Shown piece by piece: positions 52,261 through 62,084 of a stretch of 64,000 bases of DNA. The notes below the pieces were generated by a model. That model did not search any database. It saw nothing but the letters and a program-made list of their open reading frames with translations, and was not told where the DNA came from. The position numbers and the translations under genes are program-made. This DNA comes from Prionace glauca (Eukaryota; Chordata; Chondrichthyes; Carcharhiniformes; Carcharhinidae), in NCBI GenBank assembly GCA_037974335.1, contig CM075760.1:61448515-61512514 (forward strand). The letters run 5' to 3'. The number at the start of each line of letters is the position of its first letter. The first letter of the stretch is position 1.

Positions 52261-53123
52261 TTCCCATCCGCAAGGAATGATGGTTAACAGCAGTGCCATT
52301 GTAACCTTAAACAGTGAATATAAAATAACATCGTTAGCTATTGAGATAAATTAATTAAAAAAAGACGCAAATTATTGCGAATTGATGATCTGATATTTAA
52401 ATTTCTTAAAGTTTTCCTGTGGGACTACACAATTATTTGGAAGCTTTTTACTGTCTCCTCTCTCTCCCCTTCCCTGATGGTGCTGACTCTGGCTGATTTC
52501 AGTCGCACAGTCACTACTTCCTCTCGCGTCCTGTCTCTTCCTGATTCTGAATATTCACTGTTTTGCAGAATGATACAGCACAGATGGAAACCATTGAGCT
52601 CAGTATGCCTATGCTGGCCTTTGGACGATCTATCCAATAAATTCCATTGCCCTGCTGGCAAAGTCAGAACAATATATATATGCTGTCTTGAACTGAGAGC
52701 TTATTGGAAAAGATATTCCAGGTTGATACACCTCAGACATATTCACCTGTGTGGAAAGCTTGATTGTCCCGTTTAATAAGCAGATATTAAGTGCTCACTG
52801 ACTTGTGCCAGTCGCTGTCCGTGATGAATACCTGTTGTGTGTTACCTTGTAAGTTTCACAGAAGCCACAGTGATGAGTTTGGTGGGTTTTGGAAACTGGA
52901 AGTGCCACATGAGCAGCTTGCGGGACTATTTCACCTCACTGTCCATTTTATGTTCCAGTGAACAGGAATCACTGTTGTCATTGGCTGAAGCAGTCACTTG
53001 TGTTCGCTCTAAAGATGACAATTTAAAGGAGAAACTTGCTTTTGGTGAATAAAAAGTCTGAAATAAAAATCAAAGGCAGAGGAATTGTATATAAATTAGA
53101 ATTTTAATTAGCTGACATCGACT
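52261..53123. other. Unannotated DNA with a LINE scrap
   Basis: Position 52,565-52,660 resembles a minus LINE 3' end (CAGCACAGATGGAAACCATT). The rest, including the 52,837-53,052 frame, has no recognised motif. Confidence 0.4.
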
Positions 53124-53190
53124 GCCCTGGTGGGTCTATTGGTTAGGATTCAGCAGATTCACTGCCCTGGGTTTGATTCCAGTCAGGGAC
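53124..53190 (+). tRNA. tRNA-Glu-like sequence (anticodon TTC), possibly a pseudogene
   Basis: CCCTGG-TGGGTCTATTGGTTAGGATTC has the strong A-box/D-arm pattern of tRNA-Glu, and GGGTTTGATTCCAGTCAGGGA gives the B box, T arm and acceptor strand. The anticodon loop would be GATTCAC (TTC). The acceptor stem can form, but the lower anticodon stem pairs poorly (CAGCA with TGCCC, two mismatches). An ATTTTT terminator follows at about 53,195. It is not followed by a SINE body that I recognise. Might be a decaying gene or an isolated tRNA-derived insertion. Confidence 0.5.
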
Positions 53191-53536
53191 AGAATTTTTG
53201 TTTCTGTGTCACTTCCTGGTCAGCACCAAGTCTTTCGGAATTAGTGTGAAGGAGATTTACTCATTTACTTCTGAATTGGAAATGTCACATGTCAGAAACA
53301 AAAAAAAACAGTGCTCGACGACAAAGTACGAAGGATTGAGATGGTGATCCAAGGTAAAACCTGGCTGTTAATGGGATAGACTTATTGTTTCCACTGACCC
53401 AAACACATTCAAGATCTGAGTCCAAATCTCGGGCTCAATGACAAGAAAACCTTTAACTCTATTAACATCGAAACGCTGCGACCTCCAGTGAGGTGGAAGC
53501 AGTTTTCACTCAGAAACCAGGAACTGAGAGATTAAC
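53191..53536. other. Unannotated DNA
   Basis: No gene or repeat recognised. Confidence 0.4.
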
Positions 53537-54283
53537 AAAGAACAAAGAAAAATACAGCGCAGAAACTTGTCCTTCGGCCCTCCAAGCCTGCACCAAACAC
53601 TTTGCCCGACTGAAGTAAAACCCTCTATCCTTCCGGAGACCATATCCCTTCATTCCCATCTTATTCACGTAGTTATCAAGATGCCCCTTAAAAGCCACTA
53701 TCGTATCTGCGTCCACTGCCTCCCGTGACGGAAAGTTCCAGGCACCCCCCACCCTCTGAGCAAAAAAAGGCCTTATACATCTCCTTTAAACCTTGGCCTC
53801 GCACTTTAAACCTATGTCCCCCAGTAATTGGCTTTTCCACCCTGGGAAAAAAGCTTCTGACTATCCACTCTGTTCTTGCCCTTCATAATTGTGTAGACTG
53901 CTATCAGGTCGCCCCTCAATCTCCGTCTGTCCGATGAGAACAAACCAAATTTCTCCAACGTCTCATAGGTAATGCCTTCCATACCAGGCAACATCCTGGT
54001 TAATCTTTTCTGTATCCTCTCCAAAGCCCCCACATCCTTCTGGTAGTGTGACGACCAGAATTGAACACTATATTCCAAGCGTGGCTGAACTGAGGTAGTA
54101 AAAATTTGCAACATAACTTGCCAATTTTTAAAATCAGTGCTCTGGCTGATGAAAGCAAGCATGCTGTTTGTCTTCTTGACTACTTTCTCCACCTGCGTTG
54201 TCACTTTCAGTGATCTTGGTACATGTAAACCCAGGTCCCTCTGCCTGTCAATACTCTTTATGGTTCTGCCATTCACCGAACAC
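53537..54283 (-). mobile_element. CR1-like LINE, 5'-truncated, older
   Basis: Minus-strand copy with 3' tail AACAAAGAACAAAGAAAAAT and RT C-terminal text MNGRTIKSIDRQRDLGLHV, RLEYSVQFWSSHYQKDVGAL, TRMLPGMEGITYE and a VGGAWNFPSREAVDA-type end. One frame change occurs near 53,750-53,815. About 750 bases; related to families C and G. Confidence 0.8.
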
Positions 54284-54503
54284 CATGGGATTTACTGTAA
54301 TGGCGACACTACCGAAGAATGGAGAACTAGAGTTCTCCCAGAAAAGCAGCAAAGTGTAAAAATAATAGCACCCAACGTGGGGCTGGAACCCGCAGTCCAT
54401 TGACGGTGGTAAGTTAATGTTTTTCAGATTTACCACAAAATGGTTTATCACAGATTGATACTAACACTGTTCTTTTGAATGCAATAACTCTGTCTGGTTC
54501 AAG
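54284..54503. other. Short unannotated stretch with a tRNA-like B-box scrap
   Basis: CCCAACGTGGGGCTGGAACC at 54,371 resembles the T-arm end of a tRNA on the minus strand. Not enough for a call. Confidence 0.3.
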
Positions 54504-56735
54504 ATATTAATGGATAAAGATGAAGCCTGTCCTAAGGGGAGGGTGTTAAATTGGGGGAGGGCTAGATACAGCCGGATTAGGCAGGATCTTAAAGATACAG
54601 ACTGGGGTACGCTATTTAACGGTAGGTCGACGCTGGGTATGTGGGAGTCTCTCAAGGGAAAACTACAATCTTTACAGGAAAGACATGTGCCGGTCAAGAG
54701 GAAGGATGGGAAAGGTAGGATTAGAGAGCCGTGGGTAACTAGGGATATTGAGGACCTGGTCAGGAGAAAGAGGGAAGCGTACACTAGATCGAGGCATTTG
54801 AGGACAGAGATAGCGTTAGAAGAATACAGAGAATGTAGGAGGGAACTTAAAAGGGGCATCAGAAAGGCAAAAAGGGGCCACGAAATGGCTTTGGCGGGTA
54901 GGATTAAGGAAAATCCTAAAGCATTTTACTCTTATATTAGAAACAAAAGGATGGTTAGAGGGAACATTGGTCCTCTCAGGGACAGAGGAGGGGAACTATG
55001 CTTGGAGCCTGGGGGAATGGGGGAGATCTTGAATGAATACTTTGCGTCGGTATTCACTCAGGAGAGGGGTCAGTCCTCTGCTGCTGTGCTTGAGAAGTTT
55101 GAGGATCCGTTGAGGGAAATAGTCATCACGAGGGAAGAGGTGTTGGGACTTTTAGACACTATAAAGACAGACAAATCTCCGGGGCCTGATGGCATCTATC
55201 CTAGGCTGCTAAGGGAGGTGAGGGATGAAATTGCTGGGCCTCTGACGCAAATCTTTGTCTCTTCTTTGGACACAGGTGAGGTCCCAGAGGATTGGCGGAT
55301 TGCAAATGTTGTACCGTTGTTTAAGAAGGGTCAGAGGGATAACCCAGGGAACTATAGGCCAGTGAGCTTGACTTCAGTTATAGGCAAGATAATGGAGAGG
55401 ATCCTCAAGGATAGGATGTATGAGCATCTGGAGCGCTGCAATCTGATCAGGGATACGCAGCATGGCTTCGTTACAGGGAGGTCGTGCCTTACGAATCTGT
55501 TGGAATTTTTTGAAGAGGTGACAAAAACGGTTGACGAAGGACAAGCCGTTGATGTTGTCTATATGGATTTCAGTAAGGCGTTTGACAAGGTCCCTCACGG
55601 TAGGCTGATAGAAAAGGTGAAGGATCATGGGATACAAGGCCAGGTATGTAGATGGGTGAAGAACTGGCTTGGGAGGAGAAGACAGCGGGTAGTAGTGGAG
55701 GGCTCCTTTTCCAATTGGAGGTCTGTCACCAGTGGGGTGCCGCAGGGCTCGGTACTAGGACCTCTACTATTTGTAGTATACATTAACGACTTGGAAGAGG
55801 GGGTAGGTGGTGTGATCAGCAAATTTGCTGATGACACTAAGTTGGTTGGATTGGCGGGTACTGAGGAGCAGTGCCTGGCAATGCAACAGGACATAGATAG
55901 GCTGGTAGATTGGGCAGATAGATGGCAAATGGAATTTAATCCGGAGAAATGCGAGGTGATGCACTTTGGCCGGAATAATGTGGAAGGGAGTTATATGATA
56001 AAAGGTAGAACTATCCGGAGTATAGATACGCAGAGAGACCTGGGGGTGCAGGTACACAAGTCCCTGAAGGTGTCGGTGCAGGTGCAGAATGTGATGAGGA
56101 AAGCGTATGGCATGTTAGCCTTCATAGGAAGGGGTATAGAATATAAGAGTAGGAGTCTGATGTTGCAGTTGTATAGAACGTTGGTTAGGCCTCACCTGGA
56201 GTACTGCGTCCAGTTCTGGTCGCCGTACTACCGGAAGGATGTAGAGGTCCTGGAGAGAGTGCAGAGGAGATTTACCAGGATGTTGCCTGGTATGGAAGGG
56301 CTGTCTTACGAGGAAAGATTGAACGCACTTGGGCTGTTTTCCCTTGAGAGACGTCGGCTGAGGGGGGATTTGATAGAGGTTTATAAGATTATGAAGGGGA
56401 CAGATAGAGTAGATGGTGATAAGCTTTTTCCGCTATTAGAAATGGATAGAACGAGGGGTCACGGGCTTAGGGTGAGGGGGGCTAGATATAAGACTAATGT
56501 TAGAGGGCAGTTTTTCACACAAAGGGTAGTGGGGATGTGGAATGCACTGCCGAGTGAGGTGGTGGAAGCAGGCACGCTAGGGTTGTTCAAGAGTCACTTG
56601 GACAGCCACATGAGCAGTTTACATATAGGGGGATATAGCAGGCCTTATTAAGCATTGTAGGCTTGGGGTCAGTTTAGTCTCAGGGGTATAGAGTCTTTAA
56701 TAATGAAATTTTTTATCCACAGGCACTTACCATCT
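54504..56735 (+). mobile_element. LINE G (CR1-like), long 5'-truncated copy
   Basis: + strand copy of a third CR1-like family, beginning between endonuclease and RT and continuing to an unrecognised 3' tail near 56,735, where a SINE starts. Distinct from families A and C in sequence but with the same domain order. Confidence 0.85.
54510..56651 (+). CDS. LINE G ORF2 reverse transcriptase, open
   Basis: Open frame of 713 residues. RT blocks: [55 protein letters not shown], motif A YMDFSKAFDKVPH (around residue 353), [19 protein letters not shown], and catalytic FADDTK (around residue 439). The C-terminal part reads YCVQFWSPYYRKDVEVLERV, RRFTRMLPGMEG, LGLFSLERRRLRGDLIEVYK, FFTQRVVGMWNALPSEVVEA. 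The N-terminal 200 residues are the basic linker (MVRGNIGPLRDRGGE near residue 150). No endonuclease, so not autonomous. No internal stops or shifts. The start ATG is the first after truncation. Confidence 0.88.
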   Translation: MDKDEACPKGRVLNWGRARYSRIRQDLKDTDWGTLFNGRSTLGMWESLKGKLQSLQERHVPVKRKDGKGRIREPWVTRDIEDLVRRKREAYTRSRHLRTEIALEEYRECRRELKRGIRKAKRGHEMALAGRIKENPKAFYSYIRNKRMVRGNIGPLRDRGGELCLEPGGMGEILNEYFASVFTQERGQSSAAVLEKFEDPLREIVITREEVLGLLDTIKTDKSPGPDGIYPRLLREVRDEIAGPLTQIFVSSLDTGEVPEDWRIANVVPLFKKGQRDNPGNYRPVSLTSVIGKIMERILKDRMYEHLERCNLIRDTQHGFVTGRSCLTNLLEFFEEVTKTVDEGQAVDVVYMDFSKAFDKVPHGRLIEKVKDHGIQGQVCRWVKNWLGRRRQRVVVEGSFSNWRSVTSGVPQGSVLGPLLFVVYINDLEEGVGGVISKFADDTKLVGLAGTEEQCLAMQQDIDRLVDWADRWQMEFNPEKCEVMHFGRNNVEGSYMIKGRTIRSIDTQRDLGVQVHKSLKVSVQVQNVMRKAYGMLAFIGRGIEYKSRSLMLQLYRTLVRPHLEYCVQFWSPYYRKDVEVLERVQRRFTRMLPGMEGLSYEERLNALGLFSLERRRLRGDLIEVYKIMKGTDRVDGDKLFPLLEMDRTRGHGLRVRGARYKTNVRGQFFTQRVVGMWNALPSEVVEAGTLGLFKSHLDSHMSSLHIGGYSRPY

Positions 56736-56739
56736 CGAG

Positions 56740-57059
56740 GGCATCATGGCAGCACAGAGGTTATCTCTGTTACTGTGCGGACACATGGAGTTGGGCCTGT
56801 GTCCGTGGGAGTTTGTGCGTTCTTCCCGTGGTTGCGTGGGTTTCCTCCGGGTGCTCCGGTTTCCTCCCACATCCCAAAAATGTGCTTTTAGGCTTATTGA
56901 TTGGGTAACAAATTGTCCCTATATTGGACCTCCCTGATCCTCACACATTAGGCATAGACTAGAGTCATGAATAGGTCACTGACCATGGGACGGCGGCGCG
57001 GGCTCGTTGGGCCGAAGGGCCTGTTTCCCGTGCTGTTTTGTTCTTTGTTCTTTGTTCTA
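56740..57059 (+). repeat. tRNA-derived SINE with a LINE-like 3' tail
   Basis: GGCAGCACAGAGGTTATCTC (degraded head), core GGTTGCGTGGGTTTCCTCCG and GTGCTCCGGTTTCCTCCCAC, then GGGCCGAAGGGCCTGTTTCC and TTCTTTGTTCTTTGTTCTAA. It sits at the 3' end of LINE G. The tail matches the 3' ends of LINEs at 50,085-50,131 and 53,537 (complement). Confidence 0.75.
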
Positions 57060-57364
57060 ATAAGATGTAGCAAGATTGAATGTAACAGAATGGCCCTTAT
57101 GATGCCTCATAGCTTCAGGTACTCAGGTTAAATTTCTCGAATAACTGTCTGCATCCTATCACTGCCTTTCACTATCTGTGTTTGTTCTCAGCCTGTTGCC
57201 CATGAGCCATTTCCAGTTCAGAAGCAACCCTACAAATATCACTCCACTGATGCTGACAGAGATGCTTTCGATCAGGAAGTAATTCAGGATTGCTTATCAA
57301 AAACATTAATTTTTAACGTATCGAAACCAGCCTGGGAACCTGCAAGGGCCGAACACGAATCACG
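57060..57364. other. Unannotated DNA
   Basis: No gene or repeat recognised. Confidence 0.4.
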
Positions 57365-58083
57365 AGAGCAGCAAGGTGGTAGGGTGTTTAGGAAAGTTAC
57401 AGAACATCGAGATTTAGGGGTACATGGTCAGAGCTCATTGAAAGCGGAGTCACAGATGGACATGATAGTGAAGAAGGCATCCGACATGCTTAGTTTCATT
57501 GGTCAGAACACTGAATACAGGAGTTGTACAAGACACTGACATACTGTGTATAGTTCTGGTCACCCTATTGTAGAACGGATATTATTAAACTAGAAAGAGT
57601 GCAGAAAAGATTTATTAGGATGCTCCCGGGACTTGATGGTTTGAGTTATAAGGAGTGGTGGGATAGACTGGGCTTTTTCTTTCTGGAGATAAGAGGCTGA
57701 GGGGTTATCTTATCGAGGTCTATAAAATAATGTGAGGTATAGATCAGCTAGATAGTCAATATCTTTTCCCAACTGTAGGAGAGTCTACTACTAGAGGGCA
57801 TAGGTTTAAAGTGAGAGAGGAGTGATATAAATGGGTCCAGATGGACTTTTTTTTCACACAAAGGGTCGTGAGTTTTTGGAACAAGCTGTCAGAGGTAGTA
57901 GTAGAGGCAGGTATGATTTTGTCTTTTAAAAAGCGCTGAGACAGTTACACGAGTAAGATGACTATCGAGGAATGTGGGCCAAATGCGGGCAATTGGGAGT
58001 AGCTTACAAGTTAAAAAGGGGTGGCATGGACATGTTGGGCCGAAAGACCTGCTTCCATGCTGTAAACCTTTGTGACTTTATCA
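57365..58083 (+). mobile_element. LINE D3, 3' portion
   Basis: Family D 3' part: GAACATCGAGATTTAGGGGT, ATCCGACATGCTTAGTTTCA, AAAGATTTATTAGGATGCTC, GGGCCAAATGCGGGCAATTG, end TGTAAACCTTTGTGACTTT. Diverged from D1 and D2; frame broken. Confidence 0.75.
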
Positions 58084-59638
58084 CTCTACCTTCCTGATTC
58101 CCCCAGATACTGATTACAGATGAGTCAGCCTCCGGTTTAGGTAGACGAATGAGATATCATTATGCTATGTTGTAAAATGCGATTGGCTGAACAACTTGTC
58201 AGGAATTATTATTGATATATGTTAACTGAACGTAATTGATGTTTAAACTAATATGAGGCCGAAATGATCGGTACGAAAATCTATAATTGACCTGTTATTG
58301 GTGGCACATGTTCGATGCATCGGAAAGGTTCTGCCGCTCTGCTCCAGAGCCACATAACCCTTTTGGTCATCTCCAAGCAGCTGCTTTTTGTGTTTTTGTT
58401 TTAAATAAATGTTTCGTCCTTACACAGAGACATCTGCCTCGTGCGTTTTGTCTGTAGTTAAAGACAGTATTGGTCATCTCAAATTATCCCACAACACTCG
58501 TCATAATTTGAAAATTTATAATCTAGAATGTGCTTATGTGAAATACACCCCAGTCTCTTGGTTTCACCTCATGGTTTACACCTCTGCTCTGTATATGTTA
58601 TGTATCTAGTTGTGGCATGCCTACCTTGTAAGTATTTCATCGGACGAAATATAGAGAGATTCACCCTGTTAATCCATGCTGCAGCGGCTCTGATAGTGTT
58701 TATAAGGGGCAGTGTAAAGGAAACTATCTTCTGCCACACACTGCCCTGCATCAGCCTCTGATGAAGCAGAGCTTTTGCTTTTTAGAATTAGTTGAAACTC
58801 GGTCAGCAACAGACCGGTTTATCAGTGAAATCGCCGAGGTTCTCCTCATTCTTCATTCATTCAGTCCCTGGGTTCCATCATAAAAAAGGCAGAGATGAAG
58901 GTGTATTTACACAGATTGGCCACTGGGTGGCGGAGCGACTCTTCCATTGAACGCCCTTGAGTTCAACCGCATCCCACACATGACTGGGAGGACATGCCTG
59001 TCTGGGAAAGGGGGAAACCGTATAACAGGGAAAATGGAGCGGAGTTGGTGAGAATTGGAAAACGGAATTAAGCCAAACCAGAGATGGTTAAATTTTCATT
59101 CAGTATTTATTTTTAAAAAATCAGAGAATATTTTATTGCGACATTATTTTTTAAAGTTAGAAAAGTGAATAGATCGATTGAACTTCACATTGAGAACAGA
59201 ACACATGCACATGGAATCCGTCAATATTTGTACATCTGTGACATACATCAGAAACTGAAAACAGGATCTTAAAGAAAGAGTAATTAAGAATGAGGAATGA
59301 GAAACGTTTCTTATTTATACATGATATTGAAACTGTGGGGAAACTATTAACCAATATAACAAAAATTGCTTCCTACATTTCACACTGAAAACTGAAATAA
59401 CATCTAATGTTGTTTCAGTTACAGATTCAGAATGATAAACTGAGAGAAATTTACTGATAGAGCCACCAAGAGGAAATATTATACACGAGCCAAGCAAATC
59501 AGCTGAAGGAAATCTGCAGCGTCCAAAATTCAACCCATTACTTGATCTGTAAAAGAAAGATATAATAATGAAGCAGATGTTTATGATGCGGAACAGTAAT
59601 GTTGGAGTTTTTAATCAGTGAAACATTGAGAGATTTTA
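58084..59638. other. Unannotated DNA (1.55 kb)
   Basis: No gene, RNA or recognised repeat. A CTCF-like CCACTGGGTGGCGG is at 58,919. Short open frames around 58,409-58,761 and 59,157-59,533 have no motif. Confidence 0.45.
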
Positions 59639-62064
59639 AGAACATAAGAACATAAGAAATAGGAGCAGGAGTAGGCCATCTGGCCCTTCGAGCCTGCCCC
59701 GCCATTCAATAAGATCATGGCTGATCTGTCGTGACTCAGCTCCACCTTCCCGCCCTCTCCCCATAACCCTTAATCCCTTCTCTTATCAAAAACCCATCAA
59801 CCCGCTTCTTAAAAATATTTAGCGAGGCAGCCTCCACCACTTCAACAGGCAGAGAATTCCAGAGATTCACCACCCTTTGAGCGAAGAAGTTCCTCCTCAA
59901 CTCTGTTCTAAACCGCCCCCCCCTTTATCTTGAGGCTGTGCCCCCTAGTCCTACTGTCTTTTTTGAGCGGGAAGAGTCTCTTCACCTCTATCCTATCCAT
60001 CCCATTCATCATCTTATACGTCTCAATGAGATCTCCCCTCATTCTTCTAAACTCTAACGAGTACAAGCCTAGTTTATTCAGCCTCTCCTCATAGCTCAAT
60101 CCCCTCAACTCCGGTATCAGCCGAGTAAACCTCCTCTGCACTCCCCCCAGGGCCAAAATATCCTTGCGCAGGTGCGGCGCCCAAAACTGCACACAGTACT
60201 CCAGCTGCGGCCTCACCAATGCCCTATACAGCTGCAGCAAGACCTCCCTACTTTTATATTCAATCCCCTTCGCTATGAAGGCCAGCATCCCATTCGCCTT
60301 CCTGACCACCTGCTGCACCTGCAAGCTGGGTTTTTGCGACTCATGCACAAGGACCCCGAGGTCCCTCTGCACCGTCGCCTGCTGCAGTTTTTCGCCCCGT
60401 AAGTAATAGTCCTTCCTACCATTCCTCCTACCAAAGTGGACCACCTCACACTTGCCAACATTAAATTCCATTTGCCATTTCCTGGCCCATTCGCCCAGCC
60501 TATCTAGATCCTTCTGCAGACTCTCCACACCCTCCGCACAATTTGCCTTTCCCCCAATCTTGGTGTCATCAGCAAATTTCGACACCCTGCACTCGGTTCC
60601 CTCCTCCAGATCATCTATATAAATGGTAAATAGCTGAGGTCCCAGCACCGACCCCTGGGGCACCCCACTAGTCACCAACCGCCAATCCGAATAGCATCCG
60701 TTGACCCCGACTCTCTGCCTCCTATTTGACAACCAATCCTCTATCCACGCTAACACCCTACCCCCAACTCCATGTCCCCTGACCTTCTGCAATAACCTCT
60801 TGTGAGGTACCTTGTCAAACGCCTTCTGAAAATCCAGAAAGACCACATCCACCGGCTCTCCTCTATCCACTGCCCTAGACACATCCTCATAGAACTCCAG
60901 TAAATTTGTCAGACACGACTTCCCTTTAATGAAACCGTGTTGCGTCCGCCCTATCAAGCAATTCCCCTCAAGATGCCTCGCTATTTCCTCCTTAATGACG
61001 GTTTCTAACATTTTACCTACCACAGACGTTAAACTAATCGGCCTATAATTCCCCGCCTTTTGCCTGGCACCCTTCTTAAACAACGGCGTAACATTAGCCG
61101 TTTTCCAATCTTCCGGCACTTCCCCGGAATCCAGCGACGTCTGGAAAATAACCACCAAGGCATCCACTATCACCTCCGCCATTTCTTTCAGAACCCTCGG
61201 ATGCATTCCATCCGGTCCTGGGGACTTGTCCACAATCAGCCCCTCCAGTCTGTCGAGCACCACCTCTCTAGTAACAGTAATGTCATTAAGACCCTCCAGT
61301 CCTACCACCTTTCCATCGCTAACACCCGACAAATTATTCACGTCCTCCTCCGTGAAGACAGAAACAAAGAAGTTATTCAAGACCTTAGCCATATCCCTAC
61401 CCCCTACCACTAGCTCCCCTTTCTCATCCTCTAAAGGACCAACGTTTACCCTCGCCAGCCTCTTCCCTTTTATATATTTATAAAAACTCTTGCTATCCTT
61501 TTTTATATTAAGTGCTAGCCCAGCCTCATAGCTTCTCCTACCCTCCTTTATCAATTTCTTTGTCAATCTTTGTTGACATTTAAACCTTTCCCAATCCTCT
61601 TCTCGCCCACTGCTCTTAGCTACTCTAAACTCCTCCGCTTTTAATTTAACACTTTCCTTCACCTCCTTCGTTATCCACGGCTTATTACCTCTCCTCCTAC
61701 TGTCCTTTTTAACCATCGGAATAAATTTCTGCTGAGCACCAAGAAAGATCTCCTTAAAGATCCTCCACTGCTCCTCAGCAGACCTACCTTCCAACGCGTT
61801 CCCCCAGTCCACATTCGCCAATTGTTTTCTCATCCTACCATACTCCCTTCTATTCAAACAAAGGACGCGTGTCTGGGAACCCACTTTCTCCTCCTCCATC
61901 TGCACCAGAAACTCCACCATACAATGATCACTCTCTCCAAGAGGATCCTTCACCGCAAGGTCCCTAATTCTACCCACCTCATTACATAGCACCAGATCCA
62001 AGATAGCTCGCTCCCTCGTCGGCTCCAACACACACTGTTCAAGGAAATTATCCCGACAGCATTC
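59639..62064 (-). mobile_element. LINE A7 (CR1-like), longest family A copy
   Basis: Minus-strand copy, 3' tail AAGAACATAAGAACATAAG at 59,639, reaching back into the endonuclease domain near 62,064. Very close to A2 over the shared 2.25 kb. At its 5' edge, ATTATCCCGACAGCATT occurs twice in a row (62,046 and 62,067), one copy inside the element and one at or beyond the junction. Confidence 0.9.
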
Positions 62065-62067
62065 CAA
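59908..62067 (-). CDS. LINE A7 ORF2: endonuclease tail plus reverse transcriptase
   Basis: Open frame of 719 residues. The N-terminus holds the C-terminal end of the APE-like endonuclease (CRDNFLEQCVLEPTRERAIL, LDLVLCNEVGRIRDL, then GESDHCMVEF with the conserved SDH). Then come the linker and RT: DKSPGPDGMHPRVLKE, motif [28 protein letters not shown] and FADDTK (about 60,567-60,584). The frame ends early at HSLKIKGGAV because the C run is 8 instead of 7 bases (about 59,916-59,925), so the last 70 residues seen in A2 are lost from this frame. By eye about 15 residues differ from A2 over the shared 640. The complete endonuclease catalytic N-terminus is absent. The N-terminal methionine is arbitrary. 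Confidence 0.87.
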   Translation of the reverse strand: MECCRDNFLEQCVLEPTRERAILDLVLCNEVGRIRDLAVKDPLGESDHCMVEFLVQMEEEKVGSQTRVLCLNRREYGRMRKQLANVDWGNALEGRSAEEQWRIFKEIFLGAQQKFIPMVKKDSRRRGNKPWITKEVKESVKLKAEEFRVAKSSGREEDWERFKCQQRLTKKLIKEGRRSYEAGLALNIKKDSKSFYKYIKGKRLARVNVGPLEDEKGELVVGGRDMAKVLNNFFVSVFTEEDVNNLSGVSDGKVVGLEGLNDITVTREVVLDRLEGLIVDKSPGPDGMHPRVLKEMAEVIVDALVVIFQTSLDSGEVPEDWKTANVTPLFKKGARQKAGNYRPISLTSVVGKMLETVIKEEIARHLEGNCLIGRTQHGFIKGKSCLTNLLEFYEDVSRAVDRGEPVDVVFLDFQKAFDKVPHKRLLQKVRGHGVGGRVLAWIEDWLSNRRQRVGVNGCYSDWRLVTSGVPQGSVLGPQLFTIYIDDLEEGTECRVSKFADDTKIGGKANCAEGVESLQKDLDRLGEWARKWQMEFNVGKCEVVHFGRRNGRKDYYLRGEKLQQATVQRDLGVLVHESQKPSLQVQQVVRKANGMLAFIAKGIEYKSREVLLQLYRALVRPQLEYCVQFWAPHLRKDILALGGVQRRFTRLIPELRGLSYEERLNKLGLYSLEFRRMRGDLIETYKMMNGMDRIEVKRLFPLKKDSRTRGHSLKIKGGAV

Positions 62068-62084
62068 TTATCCCGACAGCATTT

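Noticed and set aside
52837-53052. 71-codon open frame downstream of the 52 kb promoter
   Set aside because: No motif, no splice context and no similarity to other parts of the window; length is within chance.
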